A DNA stretch of 64,000 nt from Flavihumibacter solisilvae. Lineage in GTDB: Bacteria; Bacteroidota; Bacteroidia; Chitinophagales; Chitinophagaceae. Under the pieces are notes generated by a model. It worked only from the letters and a program-made list of their open reading frames with translations, was not told the DNA's origin and did not search any database. Positions 1-10,600 of the stretch are shown here, one piece after another. The stretch lies in assembly GCF_000814475.1 (NCBI RefSeq), contig NZ_JSVC01000001.1, forward strand, positions 124,001-188,000. Direction: 5' to 3'. Every line of letters begins with the position of its first letter. Within the stretch, counting starts at the first letter, position 1. A program made the position numbers and the translations under genes.

Positions 1-190
1 TGAAAGCATATGCAGAAACAGCAAAACCGAAATCTTGAGGTTTCAGCTTTAGCGATTTCATGAGCAGATCACCGAGCGGTGACATGACCATAAAATCGAG
101 GATGACAGTAAACTGTGTTACTGCCAGGATGAATATGACAAACTTCTGGTAACGAGTCATCGCGGGTACATCCGCTTTCTTTGTTTCCAT
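1..190 (-). CDS. MFS transporter, N-terminal part only
   Basis: The reverse strand encodes about 63 residues that run off the left edge of the window. After a short polar tail there is a first membrane helix containing FVIFILAVTQFTVILDF, then the loop MSPLGDLL and the start of a second helix ending SAYAF. This is the usual opening of Bacteroidota drug-efflux-like major facilitator transporters. The start used is the ATG at 190; an in-frame ATG at 199 is also possible. It lies 35 bases downstream of the stop of the large amidase-caspase gene on the same strand, so the two may be co-transcribed. The substrate cannot be inferred from the fragment. Confidence 0.75.
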   Translation of the reverse strand, partial: METKKADVPAMTRYQKFVIFILAVTQFTVILDFMVMSPLGDLLMKSLKLKPQDFGFAVSAYAF

Positions 191-225
191 GGGTCTCATA
201 ACGTTTTGGTACCGAAAATGTTGAA

Positions 226-3200
226 TTAGCTTTTCCTCAATCTTTCTATTTCTGCAATGAATTTATCCGCAACTAATTGGAAGCCGCTGTTGGTCGGATG
301 GATCTCATCGAACCAGCTGTCGCGGGGCACGAGTCCGCGCACATCAATGTAGGTGATCCTGTTTGGAAATCGTTGCACTGCGACCTGGAGGCGATCGTTG
401 AACTGATCGACCATGAAACTGATCAGCTGTTCCCTTTCAGCCTGCGGTTCAATTTTCTTTTCAATCATGTATTTGCCCAGCCAGCTTGTTTTTTTAGGTT
501 CTGCAGTTGTGTTAACAGGGATAATATAATCATAACTATGTGTGAGTATATGTATCTGTGGATGGGTGTTAAGTAATTCAGCAAACATTTCGATGTACCA
601 GTCCTGGAGCTTGTCCAGCTTATTGAAAAATGTTTCGTTCAGGTATCGTCGTGGTGTATTGTCATTCGCATCCGGAGTTTCTCTCAACGATCCCCTGAAC
701 TGTTCACCGAGAATATCGTTACCACCGCCGCTTACCAGGAAGAAGTCAGCCTTTTCACGGTTCAGGGCCGGCAGGTACTCTCTTTTTTTCATATAGTTTT
801 CCAGGGTATCGCCTGCTTCTGAAAAACTGCAAACAGCATACAGCCTGTACAGATGATCAAGGATATCCCTCACCAGGATGGGATATTGGAACCATGAATC
901 ACCTTCTGCAACGATCCGCAGTTTTCCGGTTGCTTTCAGTTTCTGGTAAAGCTTTCTCCTGTGCATGGTTTCGATCGTATTGGCAAGCCACAATTTGACA
1001 TCACCCCAAAGTCCACGCTGTTCCTCCGGAAGTTTAATTCCCTCCTTAAGAACGAGCTTTGTTGGCTGTCCGTTTTCGTCCGATACCAGATCGTAATACA
1101 AACCGGCAGCAAACCAGGCCATGTCTTCGTTGTTCAACATCGCCTGGAGGGAAGCGGTATCGGGAAGGTTATATACGGGGTTCTTGTAAAGGAGGTGAAG
1201 CGGCTGGGTAGTCCAGCCGGTAAAGCTTACCACTTCCTTGTCAATCTCGAGTCCCCTGGTTTCCAGCGACAATGATTTAGGTTTGTTGAGCGTTACCGGT
1301 GGAGGCAAGGGCCCCAGTACAAGTTCTTCAGCGTTGAACAGGTCAGTACTGGCAATGAATTTAACAGACTCGACACTTACTGGCCAGTTGTATTCTTTTA
1401 CAAAATCATCAAGCGAGTATGGGATTGTCGACTTACCATTAATGCTTAGTTTGAACGATTCACCAGCTGCCAGCAGCTTCACCCTATCAGGAACAAGATC
1501 AAGAAAGCAGCGGAATGCATTTGTGAGGTAAACTGCAGCCACATAGAGACGCTGATCGCTTTTATTGTGAACTGTAATTTCTATTGCGCCTGCCCATTTG
1601 CCGTTCACATTTTCATATTCTAGCGTTACTGTATCAGCGTTAGGTTCAAGCTGCACTTTATCTTTATTATTCAAAACGCGGTTTACAGTGATCTCCAGGG
1701 GTCCGGTTACATTAGGGGCATCACGGTTTTCCAGCTGTCGGATAAAATGCCAGCGGGATATATGACGAAGCTGTTCGACTAGAGGATCAACATCATCTTC
1801 ACCAACAAATGAAACAGGCTGAACAAGAGGTCGGAATTGATCACCGGGACGAGTTAGGATAGCTTCGCCACCCCTGATGTGAAGCGTATAGTCAGCAGCA
1901 CGGGTAAATGTTCCGTCGGTTCCCTGGAATTCAAAATGCCCACCTGATTTCGCGATCAGTTTTTCAACCAGTGATTCGAGGTCACTCGGGTTGCCGTTGA
2001 CATTATTCAGCTCCAGGTAGATCTTTTGTGACATCAGTCCGCTTACGGTCGCTTTCAGGACGCTGTTCTTATCCGCCTCGAAAGGAATTTTTATCCTGGA
2101 AAAGTCGATGAATACTTCTTTAATCACCGCCTCGTGTAAACGCAAGGGGTCTTCAGGATCATGGATTGTGACCTTCGACTGTTTATCCACGCCGTGAATA
2201 GCACCGACATTAAGTTGCCAGCCTTCTGCGTCGTTATAAGTTGCTTCCGCGAAGCCGATCGATGGATCAATTTTCCTGTTAAGGAAACCGGCCGACAAAA
2301 GCCGTTCAGCCTGGGTTGAGGTGTAGATCCGTGGCGTCTGCTCAAAACCAAAACGCAGGTACTGACGGATACGGTTTGCCAATGTATTGTAGGAGATGTT
2401 GCCACCGCTTGATTCCAAAACTTTAATTAGAGCTTTCGTGAATACTCCTTCACCATTCACCTCAACTGCTGACTGGTCACTTTCACAAGCGGCAAATTGA
2501 ACATGCACTCCTTCAGGCAGAAACCCTTGTGCCTTGCCGTTCATTACGCTAGTGACATCAATGGACTTGCCAAAGATGAATTGCTCCCAGTTTCTTTCCG
2601 GAAAAGCTCCGGACGGGCGGTTTTCATTTACAGCGAGCCTGCGGATCACTTCCGAATCTGCGGAATAAGCCGCTTCAATCAATGCTGCATTCCTGGTGTT
2701 GTCACCCGAATGACAGCAATCAAAAATGGTTACAATGTGTGCGCCGGTCTTTTCATACAGTTTATGAATAAGGAATCGCAGCTCCTTATCTGTAAGCAGA
2801 AATTCAGCGGCGCTGCTTGTGCCTCCGTCATGACATACAAGACATTCGAGGGTGCGGTCGGATTCGTCCCACATTTCACCGGCTTCTTCCAGCGTACCAT
2901 GGCCGGAGTAATAAACAAGGATGGTGTCATTGCTTCCTGCCTGCGACAGGTGTACTTCAAATGCACTGATGAATGCCGGCCTTGAGGCCAGTTCATCAGT
3001 CAGTTTCAGGATGTTCCGTTCATTGGTCAGGCTATTGAGCCATGCTTCAACAGTCTCCACATCATGAATGCATCCCTTAAGTTTCCGGATCCGGTCATAG
3101 TTGTTTATTCCCACTAGCAACCCGAAGATCCTGCCTTCAGTTGTTGTTTCCTGTCCGTTCAGGCTAAGGTTCTCGAAATCATTTGGATTGTACCCTTCGT

Positions 3201-4113
3201 TATCCGTTGCTTCTGTGGAAATTTCCCGTAATGATTTTGAAACCGGGAATTCTGACTCAATTTCCTCTTCTGAGTGGAGAGCAACTTTTTCTTCCTGTAA
3301 TGACTTTGTTGCTGTTGCCGCCGTAAATGAAGAAGCCTTAACACCGGCCACCAGTTTATCCCAATCAAATGCAGGACCGATGTCCCACTTTCCGCTGCTG
3401 CGGTAATTGACATGACTGACTATTCCTTTGAAACCGAGGACATCATTGGTGGTGATGAACCGTTTGTCCTCAGGAAGAAATTCCCGCGGAATATTATACC
3501 GGGCGGTCAGATAACGCATCAATATGATGGTGCTTTCAAGCTGCTGGTCAGTAAAAGAAGCATAGTGGGTCAGTCCACGAAAAGGCGAGTTTATTTGCCG
3601 GAAGGCATTATTGTTCTGAAGACTGCAGTATAGGTCTTCCCTGCCGGGCTTGCCGGTTTTAGGGTCGCGGAGACGGGAATAGATGGTTTCAAGGTTTCCG
3701 TCTTTTTCTACCAGGTAGCCGTAATTGGAGATTTCAATACCAATTGTCGCCTTGTCCTGGCTGTTTCCTGTACCGGCGTTCCCAACTCCGGCGCCAATGT
3801 GACCAGACCAGTATTTAGAAGGAAAAAGCTGGTAGATGGTTCCATCGCGTGCTATAACGAACGCAACAGAAACATGCCGGTCCTGCTGGGTCAGGCTTAG
3901 CATATCGGACCGGATATTACCGGCTGTGAAATGCAGAACGATCCTTTCCTTCGGGTGTTCGGCTGCGAAAAAATAGTTGGAGCGGCCTGGTTTATAAAGG
4001 CTGCCGTTCAATACAAGAGATTCACCGGGGACTTCAAGGGAAAATCGTTTCAGCAGCGGGCCTGCTTCCCTGTTGAATGTCGATTCGATCTGTGGCAATG
4101 TATCGAAGCGCAT
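226..4113 (-). CDS. Multidomain protein: Amidase_2 / caspase-like peptidase / SGNH hydrolase
   Basis: The protein has 1295 residues and three enzyme domains. Residues about 45-255 are an Amidase_2 (N-acetylmuramoyl-L-alanine amidase) fold with likely zinc ligands H61 (HFT), H234 (SH) and D244 (KWDIGP). Residues 260-325 are an acidic Ser/Thr-rich linker. Residues about 326-615 are a caspase/metacaspase-like C14 peptidase with the dyad H405 (YYSGHG) and C467 (DCCHSG). Residues about 620-1060 form a middle region I cannot assign, partly beta-rich. Residues about 1065-1295 are an SGNH hydrolase with S1073 (GDSW), N1132 (GGGND) and D1269/H1272 (DEIHP). All catalytic residues are present. There is no signal peptide or membrane helix, so it should be cytoplasmic unless exported by a specialised route. 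The individual folds are well known, but I do not recognise this combination. The activities are inferred from motifs; the cellular role is unknown. An MFS gene follows in the same direction. Confidence 0.9.
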   Translation of the reverse strand: MRFDTLPQIESTFNREAGPLLKRFSLEVPGESLVLNGSLYKPGRSNYFFAAEHPKERIVLHFTAGNIRSDMLSLTQQDRHVSVAFVIARDGTIYQLFPSKYWSGHIGAGVGNAGTGNSQDKATIGIEISNYGYLVEKDGNLETIYSRLRDPKTGKPGREDLYCSLQNNNAFRQINSPFRGLTHYASFTDQQLESTIILMRYLTARYNIPREFLPEDKRFITTNDVLGFKGIVSHVNYRSSGKWDIGPAFDWDKLVAGVKASSFTAATATKSLQEEKVALHSEEEIESEFPVSKSLREISTEATDNEGYNPNDFENLSLNGQETTTEGRIFGLLVGINNYDRIRKLKGCIHDVETVEAWLNSLTNERNILKLTDELASRPAFISAFEVHLSQAGSNDTILVYYSGHGTLEEAGEMWDESDRTLECLVCHDGGTSSAAEFLLTDKELRFLIHKLYEKTGAHIVTIFDCCHSGDNTRNAALIEAAYSADSEVIRRLAVNENRPSGAFPERNWEQFIFGKSIDVTSVMNGKAQGFLPEGVHVQFAACESDQSAVEVNGEGVFTKALIKVLESSGGNISYNTLANRIRQYLRFGFEQTPRIYTSTQAERLLSAGFLNRKIDPSIGFAEATYNDAEGWQLNVGAIHGVDKQSKVTIHDPEDPLRLHEAVIKEVFIDFSRIKIPFEADKNSVLKATVSGLMSQKIYLELNNVNGNPSDLESLVEKLIAKSGGHFEFQGTDGTFTRAADYTLHIRGGEAILTRPGDQFRPLVQPVSFVGEDDVDPLVEQLRHISRWHFIRQLENRDAPNVTGPLEITVNRVLNNKDKVQLEPNADTVTLEYENVNGKWAGAIEITVHNKSDQRLYVAAVYLTNAFRCFLDLVPDRVKLLAAGESFKLSINGKSTIPYSLDDFVKEYNWPVSVESVKFIASTDLFNAEELVLGPLPPPVTLNKPKSLSLETRGLEIDKEVVSFTGWTTQPLHLLYKNPVYNLPDTASLQAMLNNEDMAWFAAGLYYDLVSDENGQPTKLVLKEGIKLPEEQRGLWGDVKLWLANTIETMHRRKLYQKLKATGKLRIVAEGDSWFQYPILVRDILDHLYRLYAVCSFSEAGDTLENYMKKREYLPALNREKADFFLVSGGGNDILGEQFRGSLRETPDANDNTPRRYLNETFFNKLDKLQDWYIEMFAELLNTHPQIHILTHSYDYIIPVNTTAEPKKTSWLGKYMIEKKIEPQAEREQLISFMVDQFNDRLQVAVQRFPNRITYIDVRGLVPRDSWFDEIHPTNSGFQLVADKFIAEIERLRKS

Positions 4114-4170
4114 GAGTTATTTATTTACATGGTGAAGTAAAGGGCAGGGAGCAGGGTTCGGTTGGATAAT

Positions 4171-4178
4171 TAAATTTA
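4171..4178 (-). promoter_or_regulatory. Possible -7 box for the amidase-caspase gene
   Basis: TAAATTTA lies 57 bases before the start codon at 4113 and fits TAnnTTTG in seven of eight positions. It is itself palindromic and the flanks are AT-rich, so this could be chance. Confidence 0.3.
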
Positions 4179-4196
4179 CTTCTACCTATGTTAATC

Positions 4197-5138
4197 TCAA
4201 ACGGGATTTTTCCCATTACGCTGCCAGAAATTTTCAAACAGGGTACTGATTCCTGTTTCGTAGGCCGTCGGCTTTACTCCGAATGCATTTTCAAATTTCG
4301 TTGAATCAAAAACGTAGTCAAACTGGTATTGGTAATACAGTTCAACGGTTTCCCCGACTAAAGGATTCATTAAGCCAAATGCCTGCAACATAAGTTTGCG
4401 AACTTCGAAATACCGGGGATTTGTATGGAAAATCTTTGCGGCAAGCGCAATGAAATCTTTTCCGGTCATAGCTTTTTCGGTGGGAACATGCCACACCTGG
4501 TTACCTGAAGACGGTTGCTGACCGAGCAGGTACATGGCCTTTCCCGCATCGGGCACATAAGTAAGTGAGTGCAGTGTGTCAGCATTTCCCATCCACATTG
4601 CTTTCTCTTTCTTTGAAAATTTCTGCAACACCATTGTATCAAAAAAGGAGTTCAATGATTCTGCGCCGTAAAAATCTGCGGCCCGGGCAATAGTTCCATT
4701 GATGTTACCGGATTTAGATTCGTCCAGCAGTTTGCGTGCAATACGTGCACGGATCTCTCCCTTAACCGATTTGGGATTGTATGGCGTCTCTTCAGTCATG
4801 GGGCCTTTCACGTGGCCGTACATGTATACGTTATCGAAGAAAATAAGGCGGGCGCCGGTTTCTTTCGCAGCGGCGACCAGGTTATCCATAATCAGGGGCC
4901 ATTCGGCGGACCAGATCTTTTTGTTGTATTGAAGACCGGCGCACATGTAGATCACTGTTGCGCCTTTTGTTGCGGCAAGAGTTTCCTTCAGATCTTTCAG
5001 ATCAGCTTTTTTCCATTCGACTGTTGGGAAAGCGGTAACAGGTTTCCTGCTCACCAGCATGGGGGCAATACCGTTCTTCAGCAATTCCTTTGTCAGTTCG
5101 TTTGATACCGGTCCACCGGCTCCAAGTACAATCTGCAT
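4197..5138 (-). CDS. NAD(P)-dependent epimerase/dehydratase-like (extended SDR) protein
   Basis: The product of about 313 residues begins directly with a Rossmann beta strand and the dinucleotide motif VLGAGGPVSNEL, near residues 4-15. It continues with MCAGLQYN, FFDNVYMYG (the active-site region of atypical extended SDRs) and a C-terminal substrate domain. Such proteins act on nucleotide sugars or small carbonyl compounds; the substrate here is unknown. The open frame extends upstream to 5285, but that stretch overlaps the regulator gene and is not SDR-like, so I take the ATG at 5138, which follows an A-rich stretch. The ATG at 5156 is an alternative. It lies just downstream of the Crp-family gene on the same strand and probably shares its transcript. 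Confidence 0.8.
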   Translation of the reverse strand: MQIVLGAGGPVSNELTKELLKNGIAPMLVSRKPVTAFPTVEWKKADLKDLKETLAATKGATVIYMCAGLQYNKKIWSAEWPLIMDNLVAAAKETGARLIFFDNVYMYGHVKGPMTEETPYNPKSVKGEIRARIARKLLDESKSGNINGTIARAADFYGAESLNSFFDTMVLQKFSKKEKAMWMGNADTLHSLTYVPDAGKAMYLLGQQPSSGNQVWHVPTEKAMTGKDFIALAAKIFHTNPRYFEVRKLMLQAFGLMNPLVGETVELYYQYQFDYVFDSTKFENAFGVKPTAYETGISTLFENFWQRNGKNPV

Positions 5139-5208
5139 GATTTCTGATTTTGACATGCAAGCTAGCAACACGACCCAGCGCAATACGTTAACAAAGGATA
5201 AGAAAAAA

Positions 5209-5838
5209 TCAGGAGGCCAGTTTTTGTTTTGACCTGCTTTCGTGGATGCGTTTGCGGATCCGTGAAAGCGAGACAGCGGTAACACCCAGGTAATTGGCCA
5301 GGTAATGCTGGGGAATGCGGTTCAGGAAATGAGGCTGTTCATCGATCAGTCGCTTGTAACGCTCTTCAGGCGTCTGGGTGAGGAATGAAAAGACACGTTC
5401 TTCGTAACAGCAGATGAGATATTCAGCGATCATCCTGCCGAAATGTTCCATGGCAAATGATGTGCGTTCATCTGCCAGGAGTTGCTGCAGGCTGTCATAA
5501 GTAAAGCATATCAGCTGCGAATCCTCCATTGCGTCGATGGAAATTATGCTGGGCGTGCGCTTCAGAAAAGAACGGTATGACGACATGAGCTCATTCTGGA
5601 AACAGAAATAATTGGAAAGTTCGATGCCATCTTTAACAAAAAAGAAACGGAGGGACCCCTGCAGGATAAATCCAACTTCATTGCAAACTTTGTCTCCTGA
5701 AACAAATAGTTCCTTTTTCTTAATGCTTTTCAGGTAAAGCAGGGAGGCTATCAGATCCCACTGCTCATCCGAAAATTCAACAAACTTTGTCAGTTGTGCC
5801 CTGAATTGCCTGAGTTGAAGGGCTGTTGGTGATTGCAT
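5209..5838 (-). CDS. Crp/Fnr family transcriptional regulator
   Basis: The protein has 209 residues. The N-terminal half is a cyclic-nucleotide-binding-like beta barrel (FVSGDKVCNEVGFILQGSLRFFF near residues 45-70). The C-terminus holds a winged helix with the recognition segment HYLANYLGVTAVSLSRIRKR. This is the Crp group common in Bacteroidota, in which the effector is usually unknown. I take the ATG at 5838; the frame could open seven codons earlier with TTG, but a perfect -7 box lies three bases before the ATG, which rules that out if the promoter is real. The SDR-type oxidoreductase follows within about 70 bases, making it a likely partner or target. Confidence 0.88.
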   Translation of the reverse strand: MQSPTALQLRQFRAQLTKFVEFSDEQWDLIASLLYLKSIKKKELFVSGDKVCNEVGFILQGSLRFFFVKDGIELSNYFCFQNELMSSYRSFLKRTPSIISIDAMEDSQLICFTYDSLQQLLADERTSFAMEHFGRMIAEYLICCYEERVFSFLTQTPEERYKRLIDEQPHFLNRIPQHYLANYLGVTAVSLSRIRKRIHESRSKQKLAS

Positions 5839-5841
5839 GAC

Positions 5842-5849
5842 CAAAGATA
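5842..5849 (-). promoter_or_regulatory. -7 promoter box TATCTTTG, probable leaderless start of the Crp gene
   Basis: TATCTTTG is an exact match to TAnnTTTG and ends only three bases before the ATG at 5838. Transcription would begin at or next to the start codon. Confidence 0.6.
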
Positions 5850-5960
5850 GAAAAGTCAAATGGTGAACAGGTGAATAAGTGATTGCCCCCCTCCTCAGAC
5901 CCCAACGATCTCCCTTTCATTAAGTTTTACGTCGGTGGAAATGCTTCTTGCGATGAGGGC

Positions 5961-5990
5961 AAAAAGAAGCCCCGTGTGAATACACGGGGC
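5961..5990 (-). terminator. Rho-independent terminator of the susC-susD unit
   Basis: A perfect 9-bp stem GCCCCGTGT / ACACGGGGC with loop GAAT occupies 5969-5990. On the minus strand it is followed by TTCTTTTTG. It lies 45 bases past the susD stop. Confidence 0.85.
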
Positions 5991-6034
5991 GAAACGATAA
6001 ATAAACGCTCAATTAAAACTAACTGCCAGAGAAA

Positions 6035-7573
6035 TCAGTATCCGGGGTTATTCGGTCTTAAGTTCTGGTTGTTCTGCATTTCCGATGTCGGAAGCGGGAA
6101 CAACAGGTGTTTTTCCTGGAGAGTTGCTCCGTTACCGGGGAAACTGTGACCAACGAAGCTGTCGAATCCTTTGGTTGTGGTATTGAACACCTTCTTCAGG
6201 CGAACCATATCGAACCAGGAAACACCTTCAAAGCACAGCTCGTACCAACGCTCACGCCATACTGCCTGGCGGAACTCATCCTGCGTAAAGGTTGTGGGTG
6301 TTGTCAGATTTGCACGATCGCGGATTGCTTTCAGGGCGGCAACCGCATCAGCATTGGGAGAACCACCTGCTTCGTTCTGTGCTTCTGCATAAGTCAGCAA
6401 CACTTCAGCGTAACGGAGTTGGTTCCAGTTCAGGCTGCTGTTACCAGTACCCGGGCGACCAGAAGTACCATGACCAACAGAATCGAAATGTTTATAAATG
6501 TACAATGATGAAAGGTCCCTGAGTGCACCATCTCCTTTGTCAAAATAGCTGGTATAGAAGAATCCTACCCTTTCAGCTGTGCGCAGGTCACCTGCTTCAT
6601 AGCTGTCGTAGAATGCTTTCACGGGCACCATGGAACCTACTTCAGTACCGAACTTTGAAATATCCTTGAAGTTAGGCAGCATAATAGCCTGCATCGGGTT
6701 ATCGGCAACACCAACCAGGTATTGGATCTGGAAGATCTGTTCACCTTTATTCTCCATTGATGGGTTGTGCAGGTCAGCATATTTCGTGAAAAGGCTGAAG
6801 GCGTTACTGTTAATAACTTCCAGTGCCTTGTCAGCTGCAAGCTGGTAATGTGAAGTACCCTTTTTCAGCGGTTCTCCAGCCATAGTGAGGTACACTTTAG
6901 CCAACAAAGATTTCACTGCACCAAGCGACGCCCGGCCAGATCCGTCTGTCATGCCAAGCCCGGATTCTTCTGCAGTTTTGAGATCCTGCACGATGAGGTT
7001 GTAAACCTCTTCCTGGCTTGCGCGTGTCGGATAAAAATCAGGAGAGGAGGTTGTTTGAGGTTTTGTGATCAAAGGCACATCACCCCAGAGACGAACGAGA
7101 TAGAAATAAGAATATGCACGGAGGAAATAAGCTTCACCCAGGATTTTCTTTTTCTGAGCTTCATCCATCGGTTGGATGCCCGGCACATTCTCGATCACCA
7201 GGTTTGTCTGTGCAACAAGGTTGTACAAACCATTCCACCAGTTATTCACGAAAGCATTGTCACCATTATATGCAAGACCGAGCAGGTTGTTCAGGTCAGA
7301 ATTCTGACCTGTTTCAGTACCTACCGTTCCGGTAACGGCGTCAAGCATCTGGAAGTTGTTGGCGAAGATTCCCGTACCACCGCCAATGAAGCGGGTCTGG
7401 GCATATGCCGCTGCAATGGCAGCGGTTGCGTGTTCGGGAGTGGTATAATAATCATCAGGATTCAGGTTAGAGGGATCTGGTCCTGCATCCAGGAATTTTT
7501 CGCAGCCGGTTGACGCCATCAGCGTAAATCCGATTAAGGCTAATGATATTTTTCTGTTTATATTAAAACGCAT
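6035..7573 (-). CDS. SusD/RagB family outer-membrane glycan-binding lipoprotein
   Basis: The 512-residue protein starts with a lipoprotein signal (SLALIGFTLMASTGC, lipobox cysteine near residue 24) followed by EKFLDAGPDPSNLNPDDYY, the typical start of SusD proteins. A TPR-like helical region with FLRAYSYFYLVRLWGDVPL follows, and the C-terminus has the family signature LRYAEVLLTYAEAQNEAGG and a final LRPNNPGY. SusD proteins sit on the cell surface, bind the oligosaccharide and act as the lid of the partner SusC pore. The gene begins 39 bases after the susC stop. The glycan is unknown; the nearby GH5 enzyme hints at a beta-glucan or mannan. Confidence 0.95.
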   Translation of the reverse strand: MRFNINRKISLALIGFTLMASTGCEKFLDAGPDPSNLNPDDYYTTPEHATAAIAAAYAQTRFIGGGTGIFANNFQMLDAVTGTVGTETGQNSDLNNLLGLAYNGDNAFVNNWWNGLYNLVAQTNLVIENVPGIQPMDEAQKKKILGEAYFLRAYSYFYLVRLWGDVPLITKPQTTSSPDFYPTRASQEEVYNLIVQDLKTAEESGLGMTDGSGRASLGAVKSLLAKVYLTMAGEPLKKGTSHYQLAADKALEVINSNAFSLFTKYADLHNPSMENKGEQIFQIQYLVGVADNPMQAIMLPNFKDISKFGTEVGSMVPVKAFYDSYEAGDLRTAERVGFFYTSYFDKGDGALRDLSSLYIYKHFDSVGHGTSGRPGTGNSSLNWNQLRYAEVLLTYAEAQNEAGGSPNADAVAALKAIRDRANLTTPTTFTQDEFRQAVWRERWYELCFEGVSWFDMVRLKKVFNTTTKGFDSFVGHSFPGNGATLQEKHLLFPLPTSEMQNNQNLRPNNPGY

Positions 7574-7612
7574 GTTCTTTCAATTTGGATTAAATGAATC
7601 ACTTCTACCAGG

Positions 7613-10600
7613 TTACAGACTAACGTTCAGTCCAAATGTGTAGATTGTTGGTTTCGGATAATCAAAGAATGTTTGTCCCTGTGCAAACGGGTTGCTGTAA
7701 GTGGTTACTTCAGGATCATTACCACTGAATTTGGTGCTCAGGAAGAAGTTCTGAGCAGAAACGTACATCCTCAGCCTGCTGAGTCGAAGAGACTTTGCAA
7801 CCTCAGGTGAGAAGTTGTATGCCAGCAGCAGGTTACGTCCCCTTAAGAATGATCCATCCTCGATCCACCTTGTATCAACGTTGGTTACATATCCTGCTTT
7901 TGTATCGCGGATTGCAGCAATCATGGAATTTTCATTCTGCGGAGTATATGCACCCAGCACTGAACTGTAGCTGTTTGCTATGCCAACACGATCTTCACCG
8001 GAGTGCTTTGTCATGTTGAGCACATCGTTACCTACGCAGTATTGGATATCCAGAATGAGTTCGAAATTCTTGTAGCGGAAGTTGTTGATAAATGAACCCC
8101 ACGCATCCGGGTTACCGTTACCGATAATCATCCTGTCCGCGTCGTTGATTTCATAGTCACCGTTTACATCCAGGTATTTGATGTCACCGGGAAGCATTGT
8201 CTTACCACCGCGATAGCTTGTGAATTTCGCAGCTTCAGCCCTTTCCTTCTCGCTCCAGGTACCAAGACGAACCAATCCCCAGAAAGATCCAACAGGATCT
8301 CCTACACGGATAATACCAGTCTGGTTTGTAAATCCTGGGTTACCCACACCGAAGATCGGGGCTGGCGTCGCAAGTGTAAGAACCTTGTTACGGTTGAAGG
8401 ATACGTTGAAAGTACTTGACCAGGTGAAATCCCTTTTGCTGATGTTCACTGTATTAAGACCAAGTTCAATTCCCTTGTTCTCCATTGACCCGATGTTCTT
8501 TGTGATGGTTCCTGCACCGGAAGTACGTGGAACAGGCGCATCGAGCAGCATGTCCGTGGTCTTGCGATAATAGAAATCCATTTCAAGGTTGATACGGTTA
8601 TTCAGCAAGCCCAGTTCAAAGCCGGCATCTGCCTGCGCTGTTTTTTCCCACTGCAGATCAGCATTGCCAAGTCTGCCCAATCCGATACCAGTTACCCGCG
8701 CGTCGCTGAAAATACCAGCGTACGTTCCCAGGGACGGCAAATACCTGTATGATCCTATCTCTGAGTTACCAGAGAAACCATAGCTGGTTCTCAGTTTCAG
8801 GTTGGAAATGAGGTTGCTGTTTTCGAGGAATGGTTCGTCAGACACACGCCATGCAAGCGCTGCTGAAGGGAAGAAAGAGTATTTGTTGTTAGGACCAAAA
8901 CGGTCAGATCCGTCGGCCCTGCCTGTGAGCGTCAGGAGATACTTGTCCTTGAAAGTGTAGTTAACCCTTCCGAAAAACGAGTTAAACGCAAATCTGAAAG
9001 CGCTTGAAGAACCAGGGTTCTGCTGACTACCGGCACCAATGTTATTGTACTCGAAATAATCAGTAGAGAAATTCTGTGAACCCGCTCCCATGTTAAAGAT
9101 ATTCGTCTCCTGCCATGACATACCAGCCATTGCATTCAGGTCGTGGTCGGAGCCAAATGAAGTTCTGTAAGTGAAGTAGTTTTCAGAGCTCCAGTAAGAT
9201 TCGCGGTTATTAAATACGTTGGCAATACCGTTCTGTGAACGTGAGATCTGGTCGAGTGTGCGGCCATTGTATTCACGGACACCACGAGTAACTATATTCG
9301 CGCCCAGCTGGCTGCGGAATTCAAGACCTTTTGCCAGGTAGATATTCACATGGGCTTCACCAAGCAGGTTTTGAGTATTCAGCAGTGCTTCACGCTCAGA
9401 TAAAATATGCACCGGGTTTGAACCACCTTCCGCACCGGGATAATGGTAGTTCTCAGCCCAAGTTCCATCTGCATATTTCACTGGCAGGAAGGGGAACGAT
9501 TCAGTGATCATGCGGACAGAGTTCAGACCGCCTGTGCCCTGGTCAACAATATTTTCTTCCTGGTTATTATAGCTGAGTGAACCACCGATTTTAAGCCAGT
9601 CCTTTACTTTACTGTCAAGGGTAAAGCGTGCTGAATAGCGTTTCAGGTAGGAATTCAGCAACAAGCCCTGGTCATTTCGGTAGCCGAGGTACAATCCATA
9701 GGTATTGTCCTGGTTACCACCGGAAAATCCAAGCTGGTGGTTCTGGCCTATTTTGTTTTGTGTAGATTCTTTCAGCCAGTCTGTGTCATACAAAGGGTTG
9801 CCGTTCGCATCAAAAAGAAGGGGAAGATTCTTTCTTTTTTCACGCGGATCAACAAGAGATGCATAATTACCCGCTGCCCATCCTGCCGGGTCGTATACTT
9901 TAATATTATCGTAGGCGAGATTTTCTACCTGGAGGTATTCCTTGGCGTTCAGCATTTCCACGCGATGAGGGCCGATGGTGGGAACAAACAGGTCCATGTC
10001 ATAAGTTAATCTTGGACCTGCGCTGGTACCTTTTTTGGTGGTGACCATCACCACACCGTTTGCGCCACGTGCACCGTAGATAGCAGTTGCAGAGGCGTCT
10101 TTCAGGATCTCAACAGAGGCAATATCGTTCGGGTTAATGAAGTCAATTGAGTTACTGTTGTTGTTCTGTGTTCCAACGGGTAGTTGTATACCATCAATGA
10201 TATACAATGGGTTGTTGGAAGAGTTGATAGAACTGAAACCACGGATCCGCATGGTGGTCTGACCACCCGGACGACCCGAGTTTGTATTAACCTGCACACC
10301 CGGAACCCTTCCGGCGATTGCCTGGTTCAAAGATGGAGCAGGGCGTTCCTGGAGTTGGGCTGCCTTAACTGATCCAACTGATCCGGTCAGGTCAGATTTT
10401 TTAGCCGTTCCATAACCGATTACCACAACTTCATCCATTGAAGTTTGTGTTGCGGTCATCTGCACATCAATGCTTGTGCGGTTTCCAACTTTGATTTCCT
10501 GTGTGCCGAGTCCGCTGTAAGAAAAAACAAGAACAGCGCTCTGTGAAGGGACTACAATACTGTAGCTACCCTGCTCATTGGTGACTGTTCCGGTGCTTGA

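Noticed and set aside
2497-2985. A 162-residue open frame on the plus strand inside the amidase-caspase gene.
   Set aside because: It is antisense to well-defined caspase motifs, has no recognisable domain, and is a by-product of the codon bias of the real gene.
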